Assembly: GCF_023715845.1 (NCBI RefSeq)
Contig: NZ_JAMBOR010000026.1
Span: 1 to 51,187, forward strand
From: Fictibacillus phosphorivorans
GTDB lineage: Bacteria; Bacillota; Bacilli; Bacillales; Fictibacillaceae
Length of the DNA stretch: 51,187 nucleotides
Reading direction: 5' to 3'
In this document: piece by piece, positions 1 to 7,743 of the stretch
How positions within the stretch are numbered: the first letter of the stretch is position 1
How the letters are laid out: each line of letters starts with the position of its first letter
The notes under the pieces: generated by a model
The model's database searches: none
What the model was told of the DNA's origin: nothing
What the model saw: only the letters and a program-made list of their open reading frames with translations
Made by a program: the position numbers and the translations under genes

Positions 1-46
1 CAAGCTTCGCGACATATTCTCGGTACTCTAAAGACTTTCTTTTCAT
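1..46 (-). CDS. 5' end of a possible transposase-like ORF, cut by window edge
   Basis: An open frame starts with ATG at position 46 and runs off the left edge of the window; only 15 codons are visible (MKRKSLEYREYVAKL). A GGGGA ribosome site lies about 10 nt upstream (57-61, reverse strand). A basic N-terminus followed by a Y-R-E-Y-x-x-K-L pattern recalls the HTH OrfA proteins of IS3-type elements, and the short AT-rich upstream stretch to about 125 could be an element end, but no inverted repeat can be paired because the rest lies outside. This is a weak inference from a very short peptide; it could equally be an ordinary regulator or chance. Confidence 0.25.
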   Translation of the reverse strand, partial: MKRKSLEYREYVAKL

Positions 47-140
47 GTGGACACGTCCCCTAAATTAGTTTTGTTTAAGTATAAAGAATTCTCACAAGGA
101 TGTCTCCACTTTTAAGACTAATTTAAAGATGATCCACTTT

Positions 141-260
141 TCGCTCAAAAAACTCGAGTTACGCTCAGAATTACCGACCTACGCTCAAAATCCTTTATTT
201 TCGCTCAGAATGAGTGACTTTCGCTCAAACTTGCTGACCCAAGTCTTACTTCGCACCAAA
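141..260 (+). repeat. 20-bp periodic CGCTCA array (array A1)
   Basis: The core CGCTCA(A/G)AA recurs with its C at 142, 162, 182, 202 and 222, exactly 20 bp apart, followed by a decayed copy (cgcacc) at 252. Sequence between the cores is AT-rich and variable. The stretch reads as an open 63-codon frame, but this is a by-product of the repeat. It lies downstream of the nhaC terminator. The same core recurs at 37.5 and 41.4 kb. Confidence 0.8.
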
Positions 261-352
261 ACGGCTGGTTATGCAGTCACCTTTTTCATGGAATCTTACA
301 AATTTCAATACCGACTCTAGTTTTGATTAATCAATAGGCCTTTTTTATATAA

Positions 353-399
353 AAAGGGGCTTGCACTCAAAGTTGTACACTTTTGAGTCAAGCCCCTTT
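353..399 (-). terminator. Rho-independent terminator of nhaC
   Basis: Perfect 19-bp arms (353-371 and 381-399, containing GGGGCTTG / CAAGCCCC apart from one opposed C-C pair) enclose a 9-nt loop. On the minus strand the hairpin is followed by TTTTTATATAAAAAA. It lies just beyond the nhaC stop codon. Confidence 0.85.
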
Positions 400-404
400 G
401 CTTT

Positions 405-1808
405 TTATGCCACTGCATGTTCATCATTATCAGATAGTGATTTCTTCTGTCCAATACTCCACCCTGTGTATGCGAGTAACAGGGTAAACATTGGTGATAA
501 CCATAAGAACAATGCGTATGGGATGTATTCTATTACGGGTACACCTAATGTTGAAGCGAAGAATGCTCCACTCACACTCCACGGAACGAGCGGGTTCACG
601 AGTGTACCTCCATCTTCTACTGTTCGTGATAAGTTCTTCAATGGTACACCTGATTTTACATATGCATCTTTTAACGCTTGCCCAGGCAGCAGAATCGATA
701 AGTACATCTCGCCTGCTAGCAAGTTGATTCCTACAGAAGAAGCTAATGTTGTTCCAATCAGCTTCCCTGCCTTTTGAGCTGAATCTTTCACAGCACCAAA
801 CAATAGATCAAACATACCAAGTACTTGAATGACTCCGCCTAATCCTAATGCGATCAACACGAGAGAGATCGACCACATCATTGACATTAATCCGCCCTTG
901 TTTACGATGCTGTCTACTGTTCCATTTCCTGTTTCCATCTGTAAACCGTTCTGCATCACGTTCATCACTTTTTGTACGGTTAAGTCTGGCAATAGGAAGA
1001 AGGAAACCGCGATTGAAGCGACCACACCTGCTAAAAGGATCGGAATGATCGGTAATTTTCTAAACGCTAAGACTAATACAATGATCGGTGAAATCAAAGT
1101 TGCCATGTGAATCGGAAATTCATTTGAGAGTACAGATTGGATCTCTTGAATTTCTTGAAATTTCGATGCTCCCGTCGCCTTCCCACCAAGAACAAAAAAT
1201 GTAATCGTCGTAAGAATGAATGCTGGAACTGTTGTCCACATCATATGGCGAATGTGTTCAAACATGTTTACACCTACAACACCAGGTGCGAAGTTTGTGG
1301 AATCTGATAATGGTGACATCTTATCACCAAAACATGCTCCTGAAATAACCGCTCCTGCAGCAAGAGCAGGATTAACACCTAATACGTGTCCGATTCCCAT
1401 AAGAGCGACCCCAACCGTACCAACAGTGGTAAAAGAACTGCCTGTGAAAGATGAAACAATCGCTGTAATAAGAAGTGCGCTAACGGCGAACCATTCTGGC
1501 TGAATGATATCCATCCCATAAAATAGGAGTGTAGGCACTGTTCCGCTAAGCATCCAGCTGGCAATAACAAGTCCAACGGTTAAAAGGATCATGATCGGCT
1601 GAAGCCCTGCGATAACTCCGTTTAACATTCCCTTTTCGATTGTTTTCCAGCTTGCTCCGAATGCTGCACCTATAGCCGATAGTAGGACTAAACAAGCAAG
1701 CAATGGAATATGTGGTTCTACTTTTATAAAAACAAGACTCGTAAACATTACAGCGAAGATCGCTGCAAACAATACGAGCGCTATTGGTAATGAGAGTTGT
1801 TTTTTCAT
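405..1808 (-). CDS. nhaC: NhaC family Na+/H+ antiporter
   Basis: Polytopic inner-membrane protein of 467 aa with about a dozen hydrophobic segments. It belongs to the NhaC branch of the ion-transporter superfamily, which exchanges Na+ for protons; the related MleN exchanges malate/H+ for lactate/Na+ and cannot be excluded. Diagnostic stretches include TGSSFTTVGTVGVALMGIG, the acidic ACFGDKMSPLSDSTNFAPG loop typical of NhaC proteins, and EDGGTLVNPLVPWS near the C-terminus. Ten upstream codons are open (to 1838), but the start at 1808 is preferred because GGAGAG lies 10 nt before it and MKKQLSLPIAL begins the first membrane segment. The gene is monocistronic, with its own promoter (1898-1926) and terminator. 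Confidence 0.88.
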   Translation of the reverse strand: MKKQLSLPIALVLFAAIFAVMFTSLVFIKVEPHIPLLACLVLLSAIGAAFGASWKTIEKGMLNGVIAGLQPIMILLTVGLVIASWMLSGTVPTLLFYGMDIIQPEWFAVSALLITAIVSSFTGSSFTTVGTVGVALMGIGHVLGVNPALAAGAVISGACFGDKMSPLSDSTNFAPGVVGVNMFEHIRHMMWTTVPAFILTTITFFVLGGKATGASKFQEIQEIQSVLSNEFPIHMATLISPIIVLVLAFRKLPIIPILLAGVVASIAVSFFLLPDLTVQKVMNVMQNGLQMETGNGTVDSIVNKGGLMSMMWSISLVLIALGLGGVIQVLGMFDLLFGAVKDSAQKAGKLIGTTLASSVGINLLAGEMYLSILLPGQALKDAYVKSGVPLKNLSRTVEDGGTLVNPLVPWSVSGAFFASTLGVPVIEYIPYALFLWLSPMFTLLLAYTGWSIGQKKSLSDNDEHAVA

Positions 1809-1897
1809 AATGATGTATCTCTCCGTTCGTATAATCATACATTCACTTACACGCTTAAACGCTTTTATGCGTTGAAGTAACTTAGTAACTGATTTAC

Positions 1898-1926
1898 ATA
1901 CTAACGGACTTTACAGATGCTGTCAA
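1898..1926 (-). promoter_or_regulatory. sigma-A promoter of nhaC
   Basis: Reverse strand carries TTGACA (1926-1921), a 17-bp spacer, then TAGTAT (1903-1898). The predicted leader is about 80 nt and holds a small AACGC/GCGTT hairpin at 1858-1873. Confidence 0.7.
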
Positions 1927-1963
1927 CCAATTATAGAGATCTCATCCCTTGGCGTAGTGGTTT

Positions 1964-2104
1964 TTTGTCGGAAGATGTCGACTCATGGTTATTTTTCATT
2001 TAACGTGGGATTATTCAAATTAAAGAAGGAATAATCCTGTTTTTCGTGTGATTATTCGAATTAAGCAAGGGATTATATACTTACGAGGGGCTTCTATTGC
2101 ATAT
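1964..2104 (+). repeat. 20-bp periodic CGTGGGATTATT array (array B1)
   Basis: Units begin at 1984, 2004, 2025, 2045, 2065 and 2085 (20-21 bp steps), with consensus roughly CGTGGGATTATTCAAATTAA. Examples are cgtgggattattcaaattaa at 2004 and cgtgtgattattcgaattaa at 2045. The 30 bp at 1965-1994 match 24441-24470 with two differences. The array fills the space between the nhaC promoter and the treR terminator; its last unit forms a hairpin (2087-2112, GGGGCT/AGCCCC). The rest of this intergenic stretch shows no gene. Confidence 0.75.
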
Positions 2105-2144
2105 AGAGCCCCAAGGAGAACCCCTAATCCATCCAACAAACAAC

Positions 2145-2173
2145 AAAAAAAGAGCGAGGTACTCACCTCGCTC
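2145..2173 (-). terminator. terminator of the tre operon
   Basis: Perfect 9-bp stem GAGCGAGGT/ACCTCGCTC (2152-2160, 2165-2173) with a 4-nt loop, followed on the minus strand by TTTTTTT. It lies 7 nt beyond the treR stop codon. Confidence 0.9.
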
Positions 2174-2180
2174 ATCATAC

Positions 2181-2897
2181 TTATCTTCCCCGTCTCGCAA
2201 AATCTACAAATCGAAACTTATCCAACCTGTGACGGGATTCCGTATATTGAAATAGACTCGCATCGTCTAAATACACATAGTTTTTGACAACAACGATGTG
2301 CTGAAACCCCTCAAGGTCTAATAATCGTTTATCTTCTTCCGTACACTCAACGACTACAATTTCTTTTTTCGCAAAACTGATCGTTAATCCCAGCTCATTT
2401 TCTAAATAAGCGTAAATGGATATTTCGGCTATTTCCTTCGACAACTTTGGAACGTATTTTTCTAAAAAGAAGTCCTTGTCCAAAATGATGGTCTCTCCAT
2501 CGATTTGTCTCGAACGTATCACTTTCCAAACAAGGTCATTTGAATCAGCCTGGAGCTGCTGCTGCAGAAAATTATCTGGTTCGATCAATCCGAATTCATG
2601 TACTGTTGTAACACTACTTTTACCCATCGTCTTAGACAGCTCTTGAAAGCTGACTAGCCCCGAAACAGGAAAGCTGAATTTGTTCGTCTCCAAGACAATC
2701 GAACCTTTGCCACGGATCTTTTGAATAAATCCGTTTTGCGACAAAAGGTTCAGCGCCTTTCTAACCGTCTCTCTTGATGTTTCATAACGTTCAGCCAGTT
2801 CATGTTCAGACGGAAGCTGCGTGTTGGCAGGAAGCACTCCTTCTGCAATTTGAGAAGAAAGTTCTTGATAGATTTCTTGAAATTTACTTTTTCGCAT
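2181..2897 (-). CDS. treR: trehalose operon repressor TreR (GntR/HutC family)
   Basis: Transcription factor of 238 aa. An N-terminal winged helix has the GntR signature (LPSEHELAERYETSRETVRKAL, about residues 26-47, then QNGFIQKIRGKGSIV). It is followed by a UTRA effector domain ending in TESRHRLDKFRFVDFARRG, which in B. subtilis TreR senses trehalose-6-phosphate. Two ATG codons are adjacent at 2900 and 2897; GGTGA lies 6 nt before the second, and the family starts there, so 2897 is chosen. It is last in treP-treA-treR, 26 nt after treA. Two palindromes in the treP promoter region (6239-6249 and 6271-6280) are its likely operators, making the operon self-repressed. Confidence 0.93.
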   Translation of the reverse strand: MRKSKFQEIYQELSSQIAEGVLPANTQLPSEHELAERYETSRETVRKALNLLSQNGFIQKIRGKGSIVLETNKFSFPVSGLVSFQELSKTMGKSSVTTVHEFGLIEPDNFLQQQLQADSNDLVWKVIRSRQIDGETIILDKDFFLEKYVPKLSKEIAEISIYAYLENELGLTISFAKKEIVVVECTEEDKRLLDLEGFQHIVVVKNYVYLDDASLFQYTESRHRLDKFRFVDFARRGR

Positions 2898-2923
2898 CAT
2901 TATTCACCATGCTTATTGTAGCA

Positions 2924-4612
2924 TTATTTTTTCAAGTGAAAAACGACAGATTCATATGGTTGCAACGTAAAGGAAGCATAATCTGTTGGTACCGTTTCAT
3001 AGTTGCTTATGAGCACATCTGCTTGATACCCATCCATTTTCTTCTCCACCGGCAATGTGAACGCAGTCTCCTTGCTGTAAAAATTATTGACTACGAGCAG
3101 CTTTTCGTTATGATCACCGTTACGGAAATACGCAAAAATTTGAGGGTGTTCCTCTAAAATCGGCTCATAATCTCCATAAGTGATAATGTCTAGATCTTTT
3201 CTAAGTTTATTCAGCTTTTGATAATGATAAAAAACAGATTTTTCATCCTTAATAGCCGCTTCAGCATTGATTTCTTTATAGTTTTTCGCAACAGGGATCC
3301 AAGGTTCACCTGATGTGAAACCAGCATTCTCTTCATCATTCCACTGAACAGGAGTACGTGAATTATCACGGGATTTATGTTTTAGAATTTCTAAAATCTC
3401 CTCTTCACTTCTTCCTTCTTCTTTTAATAGCTGAAACATATTTAAAGATTCAACGTCACGGTACTGATCGATTGAATCGAATTTCGGATTTGTCATCCCG
3501 AACTCTTCACCCTGGTAAATATAAGGTGTACCTTGCATCATATGAATCGTAGTGGCAAGCATTTTTGCCGATTCTACCCGGTACTCGCCATCATTTCCGT
3601 AACGGGATACGATTCTTGGCTGATCATGGTTACACCAAAAGAGCGCATTCCAGCCTCCACCTTTATTCATTTCAACCTGCCATGTGGACAAGATCTCTTT
3701 GAGCTTCAAGAAATCAAAATCAGCGATGCTCCACTTTTCACCATTTGGATAATCCACTTTTAGATGATGGAAATTGAAAGTCATGCTTAACTCTTTACGG
3801 TCAGGATTCGTGTATTTAATACAGTGATCTATGGTTGTCGATGACATTTCCCCAACCGTTAATCCCTCATATTTCGAGAAGACTTCTCTGTTCATCTCCT
3901 GCATATATTCGTGAACACGCGGACCATCTGTATAGAATTTACGTCCATCACCTGGTGCTACTGATCCATCATCGTTAGGAAACTCCTGATTTTTCGAGAT
4001 CAGATTGATAACATCCAGACGGAAGCCATCTACTCCCTTTTCAAACCAGAAGTTCATCATTTCATAAACTTTCTGACGGACTCCTTCGTTCTCCCAGTTC
4101 AAATCTGCCTGTGTCACATCAAAGAGATGCAGATAATATTGACCCGTCTCTTCATCTAATTCCCACGCAGAACCTCCGAATTTTGAAACCCAGTTCGTCG
4201 GTTCGCCACCGTCCACAGGATCTTTCCAAATGTAAAAATCACGATATGGATTATCCTTAGAAGACCGTGACTTCTGGAACCATTCATGTTCTGTGCTCGT
4301 ATGGTTCACGACAATATCCATGATGATTTTTAAGGAGCGTTTATGCGCTTCCTCAAGCAAACGGTCAAAGTCTTCCATCGTCCCATATTCTTCATAAATT
4401 TTATAATAATCTCGAATGTCATATCCGTTATCCCGCTGAGGAGAGTCATAAATAGGAGTCAGCCACAATACATCGACCCCTAAGTGCTTCAGATAATCCA
4501 GTTTATCAATGATTCCTTGAATATCTCCCGTTCCGTTTCCCGTCGTATCATTAAAGCTTTTTGGATAGATTTGATACACCACTGATCGTTTCCACCATGG
4601 TTCATTCTTCAT
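2924..4612 (-). CDS. treA: trehalose-6-phosphate hydrolase (alpha,alpha-phosphotrehalase)
   Basis: Cytoplasmic GH13 enzyme of 562 aa that splits trehalose-6-phosphate, made during PTS uptake, into glucose and glucose-6-phosphate. GH13 motifs occur in order: DVLWLTPIYDSPQRDNGYD, the DIVVNHTS region, DGFRLDVINLI with the nucleophile Asp, VGEMSS with the acid/base Glu, and WCNHDQPR with the third acid. Length is the usual 550-565 aa for TreA/TreC. GGCGGTGA precedes the ATG. The gene sits between the permease and the repressor, which separates it from oligo-1,6-glucosidases of the same fold. A hairpin lies between treP and treA. Confidence 0.94.
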   Translation of the reverse strand: MKNEPWWKRSVVYQIYPKSFNDTTGNGTGDIQGIIDKLDYLKHLGVDVLWLTPIYDSPQRDNGYDIRDYYKIYEEYGTMEDFDRLLEEAHKRSLKIIMDIVVNHTSTEHEWFQKSRSSKDNPYRDFYIWKDPVDGGEPTNWVSKFGGSAWELDEETGQYYLHLFDVTQADLNWENEGVRQKVYEMMNFWFEKGVDGFRLDVINLISKNQEFPNDDGSVAPGDGRKFYTDGPRVHEYMQEMNREVFSKYEGLTVGEMSSTTIDHCIKYTNPDRKELSMTFNFHHLKVDYPNGEKWSIADFDFLKLKEILSTWQVEMNKGGGWNALFWCNHDQPRIVSRYGNDGEYRVESAKMLATTIHMMQGTPYIYQGEEFGMTNPKFDSIDQYRDVESLNMFQLLKEEGRSEEEILEILKHKSRDNSRTPVQWNDEENAGFTSGEPWIPVAKNYKEINAEAAIKDEKSVFYHYQKLNKLRKDLDIITYGDYEPILEEHPQIFAYFRNGDHNEKLLVVNNFYSKETAFTLPVEKKMDGYQADVLISNYETVPTDYASFTLQPYESVVFHLKK

Positions 4613-4645
4613 GTTTTCACCGCCATTAATTTTTAAGTATCATGA

Positions 4646-4677
4646 AAACAACCGGAAAAACATACATCCGGTTGTTT
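4646..4677 (-). terminator. intra-operon hairpin between treP and treA
   Basis: Perfect 11-bp arms (AAACAACCGGA / TCCGGTTGTTT, 46-56 and 67-77 of this block) with a 10-nt loop. On the minus strand it is followed only by TCATGATAC, so a partial attenuator or an mRNA-stabilising hairpin that sets treP and treA levels apart is more likely than a full terminator. Confidence 0.5.
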
Positions 4678-4694
4678 GGTTTTACTCGTTTCGT

Positions 4695-6101
4695 TTACTT
4701 CTTTTCTTTTTTCACCTTCGCATAGAAATACGTTAGGACAAATGGTACGACGAGTGCGATACCCATCCCAATAAAGAATGAGCCCCAGCCTCCAGGTAAG
4801 ATCGAAAGGAATCCTGGAATTCCGCCAACACCGATAGAAGATGCTCTTACACCGGCAATCGTAATCACGATCCCTGCAATTGCAGAACCGATCATCGCAA
4901 AGATAAATGGATACCTAAAGCGTAAGTTCACACCGAACATCGCAGGCTCTGTAATACCGAGATATGCAGATAGTGCTGATGTTCCAGCTAAACCTTTAAG
5001 CTTCTCATCACGTGAAGCAACGAACATGGCAAGTGCTGCTGAACCTTGAGCAATGTTAGATAACGCAAGCATCGGCCATAAGAACGTTCCGCCAGTGTTT
5101 GAGATAAGCTGCAGATCGACAGCTAAGAACGTATGGTGCATACCTGTTACAACAAGAAGTGAGTAGAATCCACCGTAGATTAAACCGCCTAACCATGCAA
5201 AGTTATTAAAAATAGATACAAAGAAGTCTGTAACAGCATTTCCGATCGAGAACGTAATCGGCCCGATCACGATAAAAGCTAAGAATCCTGTTACTAAAAG
5301 TGTGATAGGTGCTACTAATAAAAGCTGAATGGAATCAGGAATACGTTTTTTCAAAAAGAGTTCAATCTTAGCCAGTACATAGGATGCGATCAGAACGGGC
5401 AATACTTGACCTTGATAGCCCACTTTTTCGATCGGCAGACCAAAAAGGTTCCATGTTGGAATGTCTTTGGTTTTACCGTAGTCCCAAGCGTTTAATAGAT
5501 CTGGATGGACAAGCATCAGTCCGAGTACGATACCAAGTAAAGGACTTCCGCCAAATTTCTTAACCGCTGACCACCCGATTAGACCTGGCAGGAATACGAA
5601 CGCGGTGTTTGCGATCAGATTAATGATGCCAGCAAGATCAGCCCAATTTTTGTGAACATCAATAAATGATTTGTCATCATAAAAGATTCCCGGTCCAGTC
5701 AAGATATTGTTAATACCCATCAATAGACCTGCAGTAACAATGGCAGGTAGGATCGGAATAAAAATATCCGCTAATGCTTTAATCGCACGTTGAAGCGGGT
5801 TCATTTTCTTGCTTGCTTCATCTTTAATGTCATCTTTTGAAGCTCGTCCTGAACCAGTAATATCGATAAACTCGTTGTACACTTTATCAACGGTTCCTTG
5901 TCCAATAACGACTTGATACTGACCGTTCGCTGAGAACGATCCTTTCACCAAATCAATTTCCTCAAGCGCCTTTTCATCAACTTTTCCTTCATCCTTTAAT
6001 GCGAGGCGAAGACGTGTAACACAGTGTGTAGCTGCAGATATATTCTCTTTACCGCCGAGAGCCTCGACGATCTGTTCAGCCGATTCGCGGATTTTGCTCA
6101 T
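4695..6101 (-). CDS. treP: PTS trehalose-specific EIIBC component
   Basis: Membrane permease of 468 aa that imports trehalose and phosphorylates it to trehalose-6-phosphate. The N-terminal EIIB domain (about residues 1-85) contains the phospho-cysteine Cys27 in ATHCVTRLRLAL; the EIIC channel domain follows (about 105-460), with GITEPAMFGVNLRFRYPF typical of the glucose/sucrose superfamily. No EIIA domain is fused, so phosphate must come from an EIIA-Glc encoded elsewhere, as in B. subtilis. AGGAGGG lies 6 nt before the ATG. First gene of the tre operon, with TreR-like palindromes and cre-like sites upstream. Confidence 0.94.
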   Translation of the reverse strand: MSKIRESAEQIVEALGGKENISAATHCVTRLRLALKDEGKVDEKALEEIDLVKGSFSANGQYQVVIGQGTVDKVYNEFIDITGSGRASKDDIKDEASKKMNPLQRAIKALADIFIPILPAIVTAGLLMGINNILTGPGIFYDDKSFIDVHKNWADLAGIINLIANTAFVFLPGLIGWSAVKKFGGSPLLGIVLGLMLVHPDLLNAWDYGKTKDIPTWNLFGLPIEKVGYQGQVLPVLIASYVLAKIELFLKKRIPDSIQLLLVAPITLLVTGFLAFIVIGPITFSIGNAVTDFFVSIFNNFAWLGGLIYGGFYSLLVVTGMHHTFLAVDLQLISNTGGTFLWPMLALSNIAQGSAALAMFVASRDEKLKGLAGTSALSAYLGITEPAMFGVNLRFRYPFIFAMIGSAIAGIVITIAGVRASSIGVGGIPGFLSILPGGWGSFFIGMGIALVVPFVLTYFYAKVKKEKK

Positions 6102-6114
6102 TTATGTTCCCTCC

Positions 6115-6130
6115 TAGAAACCGTTTCCAT
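6115..6130 (-). promoter_or_regulatory. cre-like site in the treP leader
   Basis: The near-palindrome GAAACCGTTTCC immediately precedes the treP ribosome site and resembles a catabolite-responsive element (centre ACCGTT). A second, weaker candidate (ATAAAGCGTTTCCA) is at 6212-6225. Either fits CcpA repression of trehalose use. The match is by eye and imperfect against the consensus. Confidence 0.45.
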
Positions 6131-6238
6131 TCCATCTAATAAAAAAAGGTCTTATCGCTTCTATACCCTTAACTATCATGTGATGAAAACTTATACTTTA
6201 ATCAAACTGTATATAAAGCGTTTCCATAGAACAGAAAC

Positions 6239-6290
6239 TTGTATATACATATCACAAAAATAATTTAACCTGTATATACAAATAAGTCAA
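6239..6290 (-). promoter_or_regulatory. treP promoter with two TreR-type operators
   Basis: Two copies of the palindrome TGTATATACA (6240-6249 and 6271-6280) lie 31 bp apart, about three helical turns. The B. subtilis tre operator has the same TTGTATATACAA form. The second copy sits inside the spacer of a candidate promoter on the minus strand: TTGACT (6290-6285), 17-bp spacer, TAAATT (6267-6262). Repressor bound there would occlude RNA polymerase. Confidence 0.7.
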
Positions 6291-6352
6291 CTCATTCGTT
6301 TAAATGGTGTTATTTACTAACACACGGAACTTTTCCTTTTCCCATTTTCTTT

Positions 6353-6361
6353 TGATATAAT
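6353..6361 (+). promoter_or_regulatory. extended -10 promoter of pdxK
   Basis: TGATATAAT, a perfect -10 box with the TG extension; no good -35 box is visible upstream. The pdxK start lies 41 bp downstream. Confidence 0.55.
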
Positions 6362-6402
6362 CTGTTAAAGAAGATGAAACGAATGGTAAAGGAGATCATA
6401 GA

Positions 6403-7215
6403 ATGTCACCTAAAAAAGCACTTACGATCGCAGGCTCTGATACAAGCGGCGGAGCAGGTATACAAGCAGACCTAAAAACATTTCAGGAGTTAGGTGTTTA
6501 CGGCATGACTGCACTTAACGTTGTAGTCGCTCAAGATCCACACCGTGACTGGTTTCATGAAGTATTTTTACTTCCAAACGATATGTTTAAAAAACAGTTG
6601 GAAACAGTAGTTTCAGGAATTGGAGTCGATGCTTTAAAAACCGGTATGCTGGCTTCTGTGGAAGCGATCCAAATTACAGCCGAACACATTGAAAAGCATC
6701 ATCTTCAAAACGTAGTTATCGATCCTGTTATGGTTTGTAAAGGCGCAAAACCGCTTCACCCTGAACTAGCGAGCACACTTCAAAATGTTCTTGTACCGAA
6801 AGCAACAGTGGTAACACCTAACCTTTTTGAAGCAGCACAATTAGCTAGTATGGAACCTATTACGACGGTAGAACACATGATGGAAGCAGCTCACAAGATT
6901 CAAGCAAATGGCGCAAAATACGTGATCGTAAAAGGCGGCGGAAAACTTGAACACGAAAATGCTGTAGACGTTTTATATGATGGGAACGAGTTTGAAGTAT
7001 TAGAGTCAGAAAGAATTGAAACAACATGGACACATGGAGCAGGATGCACATTCTCAGCTGCGATCACAGCTGAACTTGCAAAGGGAAAGTCTCCAAGGGA
7101 CGCGATTCTTACGGCGAAAGACTTTATTACAGAAGCAATCGCATCTGGTTTTGAACTTAATCAATATGTAGGGCCAACATGGCATGGCGCATACCGCGAT
7201 AAATGGAATAAGTAA
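6403..7215 (+). CDS. pdxK: pyridoxine/pyridoxal/pyridoxamine kinase, ThiD/PdxK type
   Basis: Ribokinase-fold kinase of 270 aa. It resembles B. subtilis PdxK, a ThiD paralogue that phosphorylates B6 vitamers and can also act on hydroxymethylpyrimidine. Visible motifs are the N-terminal ALTIAGSDTSGGAGIQADLK, DPVMVCKGAKPLHPE in the middle, ATVVTPNLFEAAQL, and the C-terminal anion hole with its cysteine, THGAGCTFSAA. The ending NQYVGPTWHGA matches the PdxK rather than the ThiD branch. AAAGGAG lies 8-9 nt before the ATG. It is monocistronic, with a divergent tre operon upstream. Confidence 0.85.
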   Translation: MSPKKALTIAGSDTSGGAGIQADLKTFQELGVYGMTALNVVVAQDPHRDWFHEVFLLPNDMFKKQLETVVSGIGVDALKTGMLASVEAIQITAEHIEKHHLQNVVIDPVMVCKGAKPLHPELASTLQNVLVPKATVVTPNLFEAAQLASMEPITTVEHMMEAAHKIQANGAKYVIVKGGGKLEHENAVDVLYDGNEFEVLESERIETTWTHGAGCTFSAAITAELAKGKSPRDAILTAKDFITEAIASGFELNQYVGPTWHGAYRDKWNK

Positions 7216-7227
7216 TCTTATAAAATG

Positions 7228-7270
7228 GGCTGTCCGATAAGTTATCTTCATTTACTTTGGACAGCCTCCT
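7228..7270 (+). terminator. possible terminator after pdxK
   Basis: Arms GGCTGTCC (7228-7235) and GGACAGCC (7259-7266) are perfect, but the loop is 23 nt; CTCCTTTT follows. Moderate candidate. Confidence 0.45.
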
Positions 7271-7377
7271 TTTATATGAGAATAACTATGCTAAATTTTA
7301 TGCTAGGCATATCATACACGAATTTTGCTGTTTTGAATTATAATAAGTACATCTATCATATGCAGGAGTGTGAAGGT

Positions 7378-7728
7378 ATGCAGCCTATTCAAGCTAATGA
7401 TGTCCAGCACGCACTGGATCAATTTATAGGAAAAGAACTTTATTTGCATTTGGAAACAACAAATGGCGCTTATGCCAATCACAATAACGAATCAGTACTT
7501 ACGGTTAATGCCTATATCCGAAACGGAAAAGTAACCCCTTTGTCTGGAAAGATCATGGGAGACGGCCCTTTTCGTGTCGGTTTAAAAATCGAACTAGGAT
7601 GGATCTATGCAGAAGGGTTAACACATTGGGAGATCGACTCTGAAGGAAAATTGCTTCTTGCCGGCCATGATCAAGAAGGTCGCCTCGCTGTTGCTCTACA
7701 GCTCAGCACTTCCCCATTCGATGTTTAA
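7378..7728 (+). CDS. yojF: YojF family protein (DUF1806)
   Basis: Small cytoplasmic protein of 116 aa, the same length as B. subtilis YojF, and likewise followed directly by the BshB2 gene. The frame is open further upstream, but ATG 7378 follows an AGGAG at 7364-7368 and starts the conserved MQPIQANDVQHALDQF segment. A conserved beta-rich core ends in KIELGWIYAEGLTHWE. No catalytic motif is recognised. Pairing with bshB2 (15 nt apart, bshB2 with its own AAAGGAGG) suggests a link to bacillithiol synthesis, but its role is not established. Confidence 0.85.
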   Translation: MQPIQANDVQHALDQFIGKELYLHLETTNGAYANHNNESVLTVNAYIRNGKVTPLSGKIMGDGPFRVGLKIELGWIYAEGLTHWEIDSEGKLLLAGHDQEGRLAVALQLSTSPFDV

Positions 7729-7743
7729 AGGAGGTTATGAAAC

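Noticed and set aside
129-320. Open 63-codon frame on the plus strand
   Set aside because: It coincides with array A1 and is an effect of the repeat units lacking stops; no ribosome site and no protein-like pattern.
361-1503. Several open frames antisense to nhaC
   Set aside because: They mirror the codon structure of the strongly conserved antiporter and have no ribosome sites.
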